This document shows positions 25,293 to 37,353 of a stretch of 64,000 bases of DNA, in pieces. This DNA is from Eutrigla gurnardus (Eukaryota > Chordata > Actinopteri > Perciformes > Triglidae), in NCBI GenBank assembly GCA_963514095.1, contig OY741280.1:19482054-19546053 (forward strand). The letters run 5' to 3'. The notes beneath the pieces were generated by a model, which ran no database searches, was not told where the DNA came from, and saw only the letters and a program-made list of their open reading frames with translations. The position numbers were made by a program, and so were the translations under genes. Each line of letters opens with the position of its first letter. Position 1 is the stretch's first letter.

Positions 25293-26038
25293 CTGCAAGG
25301 TGGCACATTACAAATCATGTGACATTAAAATGTAACGATGGAAATCCAATCACATGAAGACTCACCTTACATGGCAGTCATAAAACTCATTACATAGCAG
25401 TGGAATTATGAGATATTAACGAGGAACATTAGCGATGATTTTAGCTGCACCAGAGTCCCTTTGGAAAACCACTCATTTTACTGCAGCAATCTGCCCTGTT
25501 CAGTCCTGGTTCTGGTTCTCTAGTGCCCCCCTTCCCTCCAGCAGGACCAGCAATCCGGCCTGGGTCTCCAGCAGCGTGGTGTCAGTCTTGGCTACCATCG
25601 TGGACTAGGCTGGTCGCTGCTGGAGGCCCCACTGGAGTCGGAGTTTCTGGTGAATTCTGCATGATTTCAGTCTGATTTTAGTGGACTCCTTCCCGATGGT
25701 AAGCAAGTAGAAATATTCAATCTTCTCACAGATGGTCTCGTTTATTTATGTAGATCATATAAAGGCATCAGCATTAAACTGAGAGCTGTTTCCTAACCAG
25801 TTAAAAGTTCCCCAGTGCAACTTTAAGTTATAGTTGCACACCAGTACAATTTTAGACACACACACAACTTTAAATTAATATCATTTGACTGATTGGTACA
25901 AAGTACAAACACCATGACGCCCCGACAAAAACAGCTTGGAGCTGTCCAAACAGATGTGCTGCCCGCTGTGAAGGAACGTGGCTCATGTGTCAGCGAGCAG
26001 AAACGTGTGTGTGTGTGTGTGTGTGTTGTCTTAGTTAC

Positions 26039-26134
26039 CGTGACGGGCTCTCCTCCTGTGGGCTCGTAGTAAACATCTCCCGGGCTGAGAGGAGCTCTCT
26101 CTGTGGCCGTGGGCGGCTTGGATGGCTTGGTCAG
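26039..26134 (-). CDS. Nectin-family gene, mid-cytoplasmic exon
   Basis: This 96-bp exon of exactly 32 codons is in phase 0 at both ends. It has an acceptor ending in ATGTAG and a donor GTAACT. The peptide starts L-T-K-P-S-K-P-P, passes through A-P-L-S-P-G-D-V-Y-Y-E-P and ends G-E-P-V-T. The adjacent tyrosines (V-Y-Y-E-P) are plausible phosphorylation sites, an inference only. Because the exon is symmetric (0-0), skipping it would keep the frame, so a shorter-tail isoform is possible. The acceptor's pyrimidine tract is weak: it reads through a TTTTTGTG stretch. The exon joins cleanly in frame to both neighbours. Telomere-like AACCCT repeats begin about 50 bp upstream of it on the minus strand. 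Confidence 0.8.
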
Positions 26135-26185
26135 CTACATGCACAAAAACCACATCATCACAGGGAACAAGACAGGAAACAAGAA

Positions 26186-26343
26186 CCCCAACCCCAACCC
26201 TAATCAACCCCTACTCTAACCCAAACCCTAACCCTAATCAACCCCTACTCTAACCCAAACCCTAACCCTAATCAACCCTGACCCCAACCACAAACCCTAA
26301 ACCAACCTTAACCCCAACCCAACCCTAATCCTAACCCGTACCC
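26186..26343. repeat. Telomere-like AACCCT repeats in an intron
   Basis: Degenerate tandem AACCCT/AACCCC units include perfect CCCTAACCCTAA stretches and two copies of a longer block (AATCAACCCCTACTCTAACC). They lie in the intron just upstream of the 96-bp nectin exon. They match the vertebrate telomere unit TTAGGG read on the other strand, but most units are mutated. Confidence 0.8.
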
Positions 26344-27250
26344 CAATTTTCACATTTCTGCTTATATCTCTGGGAGGGAGGGTCGTAGAGGTCGTAGAGT
26401 GGGTGGCGTCTGACCTAATTCAACCCTTTTGAACACGTCAGTCTTTAGCCCGTGTCTCTACCACTTACCGTTCCTGATATATATATATATATATATATGG
26501 CAGGTAAAGGACCACATATGGAATAATTACATAGAAATAAAGTGAAACCAATTACTATAAATTACACAGCTGTTCTGGAGCTTTCAATCATTCTTCAGGT
26601 CAAAATGAGAAATCCACTTCAGCAGCGTGGGTTCTCAGGTCAACCCACACAATGTTAAAGGCCCAGTTCATAAATAAATGCTTTTAGATTTCAGTTCAAA
26701 TGCTCATTCTAAAATAGTAATAACTAATAAAATAATCCCGTCGGCCGAGACCTTGCACTCTGCTCCTAGAAACGTGTGCCTGGACTTAACGTCGCCCTCA
26801 AAGAGGCTGGATCCTGACTTGGACTTAAAGAGGTAACGAGACGTAAAGGTTTGCTGAAATTCCACAGATGGTGATCTCGGAGACACTGTGTGGACGTCTA
26901 ATAAACTTTCACTGTTGAACCCTGGGAACGCCATTTCAGCTGCAGCCATTAGCGGCCATTTACGTGTCTTTTATTCAGCTCATCAACATGAAATTGCACG
27001 GTTTGGGTCTCGTTGCGTAACGTGTTAGGAGCCACTGAATGATGGGATAACATGGGCAGGAGGACAGAAGCACCCTAATGGAGCTCTTTACAAACCAAGC
27101 TAATTATTTCGACACACATAAGCCTGCTCAGATCGCCAATCAATAGCCATTAGCCCCATTATGGCCCAGATGGACTGTGTGTGTGTGTGTGTGTGTGGAA
27201 TATAATCGAGGTGACAATAAAGATTGATTCGAGTTGTGTCGACCACTCAC

Positions 27251-27308
27251 CATCTCCGTGGAGCTGCCGGCCTTCACGGGGGGAGGAGGCTTGTGCTTGG
27301 GGGGGCCC
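27251..27308 (-). CDS. Nectin-family gene, juxtamembrane cytoplasmic exon
   Basis: This 58-bp exon has an acceptor (CTCTCCCATCAG) and a donor (GTGAGT). Its first G completes a Glu codon with the preceding exon, and 19 codons follow, ending in phase 0. The peptide is G-P-P-K-H-K-P-P-P-P-V-K-A-G-S-S-T-E-M. From memory, human nectin-2 (long, delta isoform) has a comparable G-P-P-S-Y-K-P-P-T-P segment with E-M shortly after, just inside the membrane, which is the main reason for preferring nectin-2 over nectin-1 or nectin-3. The proline run could serve as an SH3 ligand, but that is only inference. The exon starts 1240 bp after the transmembrane exon and 1116 bp before the next one. A short GT repeat (27176-27196) lies in the downstream intron close to the donor. 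Confidence 0.82.
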
Positions 27309-28548
27309 CTGATGGGAGAGAAAGAAAGACGGCGTTGTCCTTGATTGTTGCTTTGTTGAGACTCCGGATTTCTTTTGTACGAAACAAAAGAAACAATTTG
27401 TGCAACTGTGTGAGAGCACAGACGTAAATTGAGCCCTAAAGACATCCCATTCCGTCGTAAACCGATCCAGATGCTATTAATTAGTCCTTTAATGTTTTAA
27501 TGTAGAGTTGAATTAAGAAGGAATCAATTAAAGGGGTGATTTTAAGGTCTTTTACACTTGAAGTCAGAAGCAGATTTGTATTTGTGCCGGCTGTATCGAG
27601 TGAAGAATGAGAGTGATTTCTCCTCGCACCGCGGTGACAAAGGAGGAGTTGAACCGGAGACCTCGTATGTACGATATCTGTTACTTCAGCTCTGATTCAC
27701 GAGGGCGGCCGGTCCGAAGGACGAGGTGTTGTGTTGACGTCTCTTCAGCCGTCGGATATTGTTAAAATGAAAGTCCCCCGAGTCAAATCTCCTCTCAAAG
27801 AGCTCCGCGGGGTCGGGACAGTCCTCATTGATCTGCTTGTACATGATGGAGCTCTTCTGTCAGATATTTCCATCGATCAGTACTCAACACTATTTACATG
27901 TTTTGGGGGCAGATGGATCTGTTACATGGCTTTATGGAATGAAATTGTCTTTTGAAGTAAAACAGTCAACATTGCTGCAACGTGGGAATATCTTTTGTGT
28001 ACAAATCCATCAAATTAAAGACACGAATCGGTCGTCCTGGACCTCCATTGAATCTAAAAAGAACGAATGATACATGGATTGTCCAAGTAAGGGGCAGGAA
28101 GTAAGGGGGTTCGGAGGTGGGGGATTTGGTGCCCCAGCTGGACTGATCACATTGTAAAAAAAACCTATTTTACTGCTGCACATGAGAAGCCATGGTGGTC
28201 TGACTCCCCAGATGTAGTCTGGATTCGGGGTCAGCCATGGCTATCCTGCTCTCCCACTATCTGTTCTTTCTACTTTGTGAGGACAAAGTGGCTGCTTCCT
28301 GTCCTCAACACCTCTGTGATCGCCGTTCTGATGTGTGGAGAGGACCTTTTCTGTAGCCCTGACTCAGCATGACCCCGGCAGCCTCACCCTCTCACTATTA
28401 ACCCTCAGATCAGGATTTGTGACTGAGCTGCTTCTGAAGGGGCTCCTCATGACACGTCATAAGATTTAATGAAGGAGGAACATTTTTTTAATTGCTCGTG
28501 GCAGTGAAATAAACGATGAAGTCGATGCAGGCTAGTAAAAATACTTAC

Positions 28549-28678
28549 TCTCCGTCCTCCTGGCGCTTACGGATGAAGAAGACGATGCCAACGATGATGC
28601 CGATGAAGGCGAGGGCGCCGAGGATACCGCCGACGACGGCGCCCGTCGACGGGCCCGGGGTGAACTCTCTCTCCTCCT
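28549..28678 (-). CDS. Nectin-family gene, transmembrane exon
   Basis: This 130-bp exon encodes the end of the extracellular stalk, the single membrane span and the first cytoplasmic residues of a nectin-type adhesion receptor. Read on the minus strand, an acceptor (CCCACAACAG) precedes it and a consensus donor (GTAAGTAT) follows it. It opens in phase 1, as expected after an Ig-domain exon, and closes with two bases of a split codon. The 42 full codons read as an acidic start (E-E-R-E-F), T-P-G-P-S, then about 24 hydrophobic residues (G-A-V-V-G-G to I-V-F-F-I) with small-xxx-small spacing, then the stop-transfer cluster R-K-R-Q-E-D-G. The next coding exon lies 1240 bp downstream and its first base completes the split codon as E. 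Nectins are Ca2+-independent Ig-superfamily adhesion proteins of adherens junctions. The family call rests mainly on the tail encoded by the later exons. No Ig-domain exon was found upstream in the window. Confidence 0.85.
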
Positions 28679-28868
28679 CTGTTGTGGGAGAAAGAGGAAA
28701 AACAACATTTTTTTTTATCAGCACTTCATTTTAAAACCCACGACTGCTTTAATGCTGCTCACTTGCAATGTTTGTGCTTTTATGTGTTTTGCTGCTGAAG
28801 CCTGTGAGAGGAAAACAGTGTGAGTGGCTGAGTGGTTCAGCGGTGCTTCATTATTAACGGTAGCTGAG

Positions 28869-28883
28869 CAACACACACACACA

Positions 28884-28964
<81 letters not shown>
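28869..28964. repeat. (CA)n microsatellite upstream of the transmembrane exon
   Basis: CA tract with two early CG interruptions, about 190 bp upstream (minus strand) of the nectin transmembrane exon. Confidence 0.95.
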
Positions 28965-28967
<3 letters not shown>

Positions 28968-29958
28968 AAATACTAGTTTGTTTTTAATTGAACATGAGTA
29001 AAATGAGCCATCAACAGAAAGGAAAGCAGGAAATCAAACCCACGTTTCTGTTCAACGCCACCCTGCATTGTGTTTTTATTACACACACACATAAGCGTAA
29101 CAAATCCCTGATATCGTAGAATAAAAGCATCTCAGAGATCTCTGTGGATCTTCTCAATGCAGCTGTGCTGGTTTCTGCCCAATCATCGGTTGTAAACAGG
29201 GTTGTTTTTTTGGCAGGAACAACAAAGGGAGGGTTGTTATTTTCACAGGTTGTTTGGTCCTTTTTGTCATGAAATCACATTTCATCAGGAGCGCTGACGT
29301 GAAAGCTCTCGCTGCATGTGATGCACATGATAAAAGGATAATTACCCCTATGATCTGCACTCATTTAGCTCGGCTACCTACATTTAGTTGATGCTTGGAT
29401 GATTATTCACCAAAAATGAAGCCCATTTCTTTGCTGCGGCGAGAAAGAACATAATTGCTGTACGTACAGTAGTTTGAGTCTCCTCTTACAGTGAACACAG
29501 CTTGTGAAACACATCAAGAATGCATCTGAATACATTAAAACTCACATTTGCATCAGACAAGAACACACTTTCTTTCTTTGTTGTCACAAAGAGCGTTTCT
29601 TTCTGCCAGAAGTGACGTCATCCTCATTCTTTATTGTTGATGGAGGAAGAAAAAAATGATGAAAAAATGATGCAAAAACAAAACAATTGGGTTCAGACTG
29701 TTTTCCAAATCAAGCTTTCTACCAAAGAAACATCCCTCATAAAAACCAGATTGTTGTTTTTTGTGTGTCTTTTTTGATGACTTGATTCTTCCTAATTTAC
29801 ATCCCATTAACCCTACATTTACATAGTTAGATGCTAGAAGGGACACGTGAGGAAGTACAGTTTGTTAAAGAATGTCTGCACTTCCTCCTCCTGAGCAGCA
29901 GGTGGTGGTGTGGTCCAAGTTTACACCGTCCTCAAGGAGAGGGAGAATCATGGATGGA

Positions 29959-30010
<52 letters not shown>
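29959..30010. repeat. (TA)n(GA)n compound microsatellite
   Basis: About 18 TA pairs run directly into about seven GA pairs. Confidence 0.95.
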
Positions 30011-30239
30011 ATTTGAAAACAACCGTTAAGGGGGAAAGAAGAGGGGAGATGGAGGTGGAGAAAGGAGGGAGGGAGGTGAGATGAAGATGAGGTAGGAAAG
30101 AAGGGGAGCGAAGGAAGGAAGGAAGGATTCAAGGTGAGGAGAGAAAAAAGAAGGAATCCATCATCCCGGCATGGAGAGACAGATGGAGGGAGGAGGGAGA
30201 GAAACAGAATGACGGCGGTCCATCCTCGCAGCTGGAGAT

Positions 30240-30304
<65 letters not shown>

Positions 30305-30309
30305 CACAC

Positions 30310-30403
<94 letters not shown>

Positions 30404-30404
30404 G
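30240..30404. repeat. Interrupted (CA)n tract
   Basis: About 165 bp of CA broken by CCTACACACCTA (30300-30312) and single extra A bases. Confidence 0.95.
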
Positions 30405-31480
30405 GTGGGAGGGATTGCTGTGTTTGTGTGCGTTATCAAAGTTTGCACCGGTGATGGTTGCCATTGAAGTTGCCGATCGATAACAAACTGCCTTTTCAAT
30501 AAACAACAAATCATGGCTGCATGAACAGAAGACAAATTACCTGAACTGAGATGCAAAGCTGGTGTTAATCACCCCTCAGAGAACACTCACACCTTTCACA
30601 TCAAAGAACACTGAACGCTAGAGATCTCAACAGTTAAATATAGGTGCTGGAATAAGTGACTGATTAGTAAAAGATTTGTTTACAGGATGAGTTTATGTTT
30701 TTAACATGGTTCCCCTTCAACAGGTAGCATTAACACATTAAAAGGGCAACCAACGCCAGATGGTGTGTTTGGACATAAACTAAAGTATGGAAGTTGATTA
30801 ATGACAAAACTTTTGAACGAGCATGAACAGACTTCAGGAGAAAATGATGACGTCATATAACATTGAATCCAACAGTTGGATTTACTCTGTTAATTGTTGT
30901 TGTTACAAAATCTGCCTAAACTTGTTGATCTTTCAAATATACTCGCATCATTCTTCTTCCTCAAGACACTGATGGAGTCGTATCGCTCACAATCAGTAAA
31001 ATAAAAGCTGTCAACCCTTGAATAATTACTATACTGCTCTAATCGGTTGTCTCAAGGAGATATCCGGACCTCATGTTGACCCACTGAACTGCAATGGAGC
31101 CCTCAAACCCTGAGTGAGTCAGCATTTATACACTTTCGGTTCCCTCGTACCGAAGATGTCTTGTTTATGGGTTTTTGGTTGGAGGTCTGATAAAAAGTCT
31201 GTGGATAACACAATATAAGAGTTTTTCTCTGCGGAGAGACCGGTTTGTTCCTGGTTGGCCTACAAAAACCTGTCATCCCTGCAGCCGTTACAGAAGCAGT
31301 ATCTCTGGGAATACAACCACTCAACACACCGCCATGTTCTTCACAGTACAGGACGTAGTATCTGCTAGTACTGCTCTACTTTTTATTAACCACAAACACA
31401 ATCTTTCCCAGGACTTAATACTAATACTGAACCGTATCATATCAGTACATCAAATCCTCATGTGTTCCCTCACACAGAGA

Positions 31481-31748
31481 CCTTAGAGACCTTAGAGACA
31501 ACAGAGACCTTAGAGACCACAGAGACCTCACCTTAGAGACCACAGAGACCTTAGAGACCTCAGAGACCTTAGAGACCACAGAGACCTCACCTTAGAGACC
31601 ACAGAGACCTTAGAGACCTCAGAGACCTTAGAGACCACAGAGACCTTAGAGACCTCAGAGACCTTAGAGACCACAGAGACCTCACCTTAGAGACCACAGA
31701 GACCTCACCTTAGAGACAACAGAGACTTTAGAGACCAAAGAGACCTTA
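31481..31748. repeat. GAGACCTTA/GAGACCACA minisatellite, left part
   Basis: Units of about 9 bp (AGAGACCTT, AGAGACCAC, AGAGACCTC) run in tandem, with an interspersed CACCTTAG variant recurring. The array is cut by the MITE at 31749. Confidence 0.85.
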
Positions 31749-32298
31749 AGGCTCGGTTATGCTTCCACGTAGTGATCACGCAACGGCCACGCAGTTGCTG
31801 GGAGACCGTGATGGTTCTGCGTTGGGTTTACGTGTCGAAATGCAATTCAATGCCAGATAGAGGGCGCTATGTTTTTTTGTAAAGACTGACCGACCGACCG
31901 AGACTCTTGACATATCGTCGTTAGCCTCGTTATAGCCTATTTGTTTACCTTCCGGCTTTAAACATCCACACTTTTTCAGAACTTGGTGTTTTATTTCTTT
32001 GTGCAAAAGTGACAAGGTGCAAACAATAAAACAAGGTGCAAACAATAAAAGTAGCCTTTTAAAAGTTTAAATGGTGGTGTTTATGAGTGGAAACCGGATA
32101 GCGGTCTCCAGCGGATGTAGTTAGCGGACCAATCACAGCCAATGCCGCTGCGTTGGTGTTGCGTCGCCTCGACGCGCGTCTAGGATTTTTGGGAGGTGCA
32201 CGTCAGGCCCTTGCGTTTGACGTAAGGGGGGTCCGCAAGGACGTCAGGGGTCCGCAAGCCCCCTTGCGTTGTGTCGACGCGGAAGCATAACTTGGGCT
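31749..32298. mobile_element. Harbinger-like MITE inserted in a minisatellite
   Basis: This 550-bp non-coding insertion has imperfect terminal inverted repeats. The left end reads AGGCTCGGTTATGCTTCC and the right end, reversed, AGCCCAAGTTATGCTTCC. They share a perfect GTTATGCTTCC core, and weaker matching continues to about 38 bp. Both flanks are TTA (31746-31748 and 32299-32301). Removing the insert and one TTA restores the surrounding GACCTTAGAGACC unit exactly. A 3-bp TTA/TAA duplication is typical of PIF/Harbinger transposons. There is no transposase frame, so it would depend on enzymes made elsewhere. Confidence 0.8.
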
Positions 32299-32378
32299 TT
32301 AGAGACCACAGAGACTTTAGAGAACACAGAGACCTTATATACCTTAGAGACTTTAGAGACCTAAAAGACCACAGAGAC
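32299..32378. repeat. GAGACC minisatellite, right part
   Basis: This is the continuation of the 9-bp array after the MITE, with more diverged units (AGAGACTTT, AGAGAACAC). Confidence 0.8.
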
Positions 32379-33898
32379 CATATACCGTAGTGCTGCACCT
32401 GCGTTCACCTCCGTCCGATAGATTCCATCTAAAATGCAGCTTGATTTCTTCACCACTGATTCGGTTGCTTCTGGATTCAGCGAAATATTTAAACAAATTA
32501 TCAAACATTTATGGAGTTAAATCGATATCCCAGGCTTTTTTTTGTAGCGTTGCCTTTTTAGATGAAAAAGTGATGAGTGGGTGGGAATTCGATGGTACGC
32601 TACAGCAGACCTTCACTCCGGCTTTCTGAACATTTCTCACTCCACCGCCCGTTTTTTGCAAAACAGCCCAGATAGAATACTTTTATCTAAGTGACACTCA
32701 TGTGGGGAGAAATTGCTACCCTATCACATGCAATTTAAATGAAATTGAAAAAACAATCCCTTTCTAAAGCGCTCCATTGCTCTCTCTTATCAAACGCTCC
32801 ATTGTGTGGGCTGTATTAGCCATCAGAGAAACACACTGAGCCCAAGGCCTGCACTCAACTATCTCTCCCAGATACAACACGGATACAAAAAAACAACACA
32901 TGTGGTAAAAACAAACAAGTAAAACACTGTCTCTCACACACGGATCCACTCATCCATGCACTACAGAAACACAAGTACCTACAAGGTTTAATGTGTAGGA
33001 ATTTAAGCTCAGGGTTGTTTTTCCCACAGCAGCCATTTTTATTCTACAGCATGCCACATAGTGGGGAACATTAACCCTGAAGAGTCAAATCAAACAGGAA
33101 GGTGATTTTCCTCCTACTGCCTGCTAGCTTTTCTGGGTTGTAAATTACACCCATTTATTTTTCTGATTGGCTGACCGGCTGTTTTTCAACACACACACAC
33201 ATTCATGTACTTCCTTTTACGATGGGTCATGTGTGTGAGTGCGTGTGCATCACTGTGTCTGTCCAAGGCTAATCTTCAACACCAGTACTACTTGGTAATT
33301 GGGTAATTTGGGTGTTAGTTCTGCAGATTGGCTGTAATTAGTTTGGATTGGTCACTTTTAGTTTGTACGTCACGGGTGCCACTTATGAGTATGTTGGGGT
33401 TGCCGTGGTAGAGAGATGTCTAGTGGCGGTCGCACATACTTTTTCGACCACTTTGGCTACTGTGCTGTTTTCGTGACATATCATTTTGGAAACTGTTGCA
33501 AACCTACACTATCTTATAGTTGTTGGAAGTGCGTATGAATCCAGACCAGCTCACCAGGCCGACGGCCTCGTCTGAAACTTGGCTAACTGGAAGCTTTAGA
33601 AAGGCCGTGACGACTGTGTTTTGGCTGCGAGCTCAACGACCTCATGTGGTTGCAGGAACTCACACTTTGTCAAAAAACCTTTCATTGCCGGTTTTATACC
33701 GCCGCCGACTCCTCACTCACTACGTTTAAGCGTTCAGTTCTGCGTGTGATCCAGCGGCTAAGTGCATCGCGGCCTCAGCTGCAGTCAGAGACACGGTTAT
33801 TAAATTCTTTTCTGGTGGGCATCAACCTATTTACCTCCAACGGAAATACATCAAACATTCATCAAGATGTGAAAAATCCTGTCCATGAACACAAATGC
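32379..33898. other. Non-coding, unrecognised
   Basis: No supported gene. Several plus-strand frames of 60-86 codons lack splice sites or family resemblance. Confidence 0.5.
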
Positions 33899-36800
33899 AC
33901 ATAGTCCTCTATAGTCCTCTATGTAGTCTTCTATAGTCCTCTACATAGTCTTTTATAGTCCTCTACGTAGTCCTTTATAGTCCTCTACATAGTCCTTTAT
34001 AGTCCCCTACATAGTCCTCTGCATAGTCCTCTACATAGTCCTCTACATAGTCCCCTACATAGTCCTGTACATAGTCCTCTATAGTCCTCTACATAGTCCT
34101 CTACAAAGTCCTCTATATAGTCCTTTACATAGTCCTCTATATAGTCCCCTACATAGTCCTCTGCATAGTCCTCTACATAGTCCTCTACATAGTCCCCTAC
34201 ATAGTCCTGTACATAGTCCTCTATAGTCCTCTACATAGTCCTCTACATAGTCCTCTATATAGTCCTTTACATAGTCCTCTACATAGTCCCCTACATAGTC
34301 CTGTACATAGTCCTCTATAGTCCTCTACATAGTCCTCTACATAGTCCTCTATATAGTCCCCTACATAGTCCTCTGCATAGTCCTCTACATAGTCCTCTAC
34401 ATAGTCCCCTACATAGTCCTGTACATAGTCCTCTATAGTCCTCTACATAGTCCTCTACATAGTCCTCTATATAGTCCTTTACATAGTCCTCTACATAGTC
34501 CTGTACATAGTCCTCTATAGTCCTCTACATAGTCCTCTATATAGTCCTTTACATAGTCCTCTATATAGTCCCCTACATAGTCCTGTACATAGTCCTCTAT
34601 ATAGTCCCCTACATAGTCCTGTACATAGTCCTCTATGTAGTCCTCTATATTCCTCTACGAAGTCCTCTACATAGTCCTCTATAGTCCTCTACATAGTCCT
34701 CTATAGTCCTCTATGAAGTCCTCTATAGTCCTCTACGAAGTCCTCTACATAGTCCTCTATAGTCCTCTATAGTCCTCTACGAAGTCCTCTACATAGTCCT
34801 CTATATAGTCCTCTATAGTCCTCTACGAAGTCCTCTACATAGTCCTCTATAGTCCTCTACAAAGTCCTCTACATAGTCCTCTATATAGTCCTCTATAGTC
34901 CTCTACATAGTCCTCTATAGTCCTCTACGAAGTCCTCTACAGTCCTTTATAGTCCTCTATAGTCCTCTATATAGTCCTCTACGAAGTCCTCTACATAGTC
35001 CTCTATAGTCCTCTACGAAGTCCTCTACATAGTCCTCTATATAGTCCTCTACATAGTCCTCTACATAGTCCTCTATAGTCCTCTACATAGTCCTCTATAG
35101 TCCTCTACGAAGTCCTCTACATAGTCCTCTATATAGTCCTCTATAGTCCTCTACGAAGTCCTCTACATAGTCCTCTACATAGTCCTCTATAGTCCTCTAC
35201 ATAGTCCTCTACATAGTCCTCTATATAGTCCTCTACATAGTCCTCTATATAGTCCTCTACATAGTCGTCTACATAGTCCTTCATAGTCCTCTACATAGTC
35301 CTCTACATAGTCCTCTACATAGTCCTCTATATAGTCCTCTACATAGTCCTCTACATAGTCCTCTACATAGTCCTCTATATAGTCCCCTACATAGTCCTCT
35401 GCATAGTCCTCTACATAGTCCTCTACATAGTCCCCTACATAGTCCTGTACATAGTCCTCTATAGTCCTCTACATAGTCCTCTACATAGTCCTCTATATAG
35501 TCCTTTACATAGTCCTCTACATAGTCCTGTACATAGTCCTCTATAGTCCTCTACATAGTCCTCTATATAGTCCTTTACATAGTCCTCTATATAGTCCCCT
35601 ACATAGTCCTGTACATAGTCCTCTATATAGTCCCCTACATAGTCCTGTACATAGTCCTCTATGTAGTCCTCTATATTCCTCTACGAAGTCCTCTACATAG
35701 TCCTCTATAGTCCTCTACATAGTCCTCTATAGTCCTCTATGAAGTCCTCTATAGTCCTCTACGAAGTCCTCTACATAGTCCTCTATAGTCCTCTATAGTC
35801 CTCTACGAAGTCCTCTACGAAGTCCTCTACATAGTCCTCTATAGTCCTCTATAGTCCTCTACGAAGTCCTCTACATAGTCCTCTATATAGTCCTCTACAT
35901 AGTCCTCTATATAGTCCTCTACATAGTCCTCTATAGTCCTCTACAAAGTCCTCTACATAGTCCTCTATATAGTCCTCTATAGTCCTCTACATAGTCCTCT
36001 ACATAGTCGTCTACATAGTCCTCTATATAGTCCTCTATATAGTCCTCTACATAGTCGTCTACATAGTCCTTCATAGTCCTCTATATAGTCCTCTATATAG
36101 TCCTCTACATAGTCGTCTACATAGTCCTTCATAGTCCTCTACATAGTCCTCTATAGTCCTCTACGAAGTCCTCTACATAGTCCTCTATATAGTCCTCTAC
36201 ATAGTCCTCTACATAGTCCTCTACATAGTCCTCTATAGTCCTCTACATAGTCCTCTATAGTCCTCTACGAAGTCCTCTACATAGTCCTCTATATAGTCCT
36301 CTATAGTCCTCTACGAAGTCCTCTACATAGTCCTCTACATAGTCCTCTATAGTCCTCTACATAGTCCTCTACATAGTCCTCTATATAGTCCTCTACATAG
36401 TCCTCTACATAGTCCTCTATATAGTCCTCTACATAGTCGTCTACATAGTCCTGCATAGTCCTCTACATAGTCCTCTACATAGTCCTCTACATAGTCGTCT
36501 ACATAGTCCTGCATAGTCCTCTACATAGTCCTCTACATAGTCCTCTACATAGTCCTCTACATAGTCCTCTATATAGTCCTCTACATAGTCGTCTACATAG
36601 TCCTTCATAGTCATCTACATAGTCCTCTATATAGTCCTCTACATAGTCGTCTACATAGTCCTTCATAGTCCTCTATATAGTCGTCTACATAGTCGTCTAT
36701 ATAGTCATCTACATAGTCCTCTATATAGTCCTCTACATAGTCGTCTACATAGTCCTCTATATAGTCCTCTATATAGTCCTCTACATAGTCGTCTACATAG

Positions 36801-37353
36801 TCCTTCATAGTCCTCTATATAGTCCTCTATATAGTCCTCTACATAGTCGTCTACATAGTCGTCTATATAGTCATCTACATAGTCCTCTATATAGTCCTCT
36901 ACATAGTCGTCTACATAGTCCTCTATATAGTCCTCTATATAGTCCTCTACATAGTCGTCTACATAGTCCTTCATAGTCCTCTATATAGTCCTCTATATAG
37001 TCCTCTACATAGTCGTCTACATAGTCCTTCATAGTCCTCTACATAGTCCTCTACATAGTCCTCTACATAGTCGTCTACATAGTCGTCTATATAGTCATCT
37101 ACATAGTCCTCTATATAGTCCTCTACATAGTCGTCTACATAGTCCTCTATATAGTCCTCTACATAGTCGTCTACATAGTCCTTCATAGTCCTCTATATAG
37201 TCCTCTATATAGTCCTCTACATAGTCGTCTACATAGTCCTTCATAGTCCTCTATATAGTCCTCTATATAGTCCTCTACATAGTCCTCTACATAGTCCTCT
37301 ACATAGTCGTCTACATAGTCGTCTATATAGTCATCTACATAGTCGTCTATATA
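33899..37353. repeat. Giant TAGTCCTCTACA minisatellite (3.45 kb)
   Basis: It is built from 12-bp units (TAGTCCTCTACA, TAGTCCTCTATA) mixed with 10-bp units (TAGTCCTCTA). Variants are zoned: CCCCTAC and CTGTAC are common in the left half, CTACGAAG in the middle, and TAGTCGTCTA and TAGTCCTTCA mainly after about 35.26 kb. On the minus strand the 12-bp units give E-D-Y-V-D-D-Y peptides, but 10-bp units and stops break them, so I do not call a gene. A block of about 470 bp recurs with an offset of 1026 bp. Confidence 0.95.

Noticed and set aside
26704..26949. 81-codon minus-strand frame between two nectin exons
   Set aside because: Nectin exons join in frame without it. No acceptor or donor in suitable phase and no resemblance to nectin tails.
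33899..37353. TAGTC array as a CRISPR array
   Set aside because: There are no unique spacers; repeats are contiguous 10- and 12-bp units in an animal genome.
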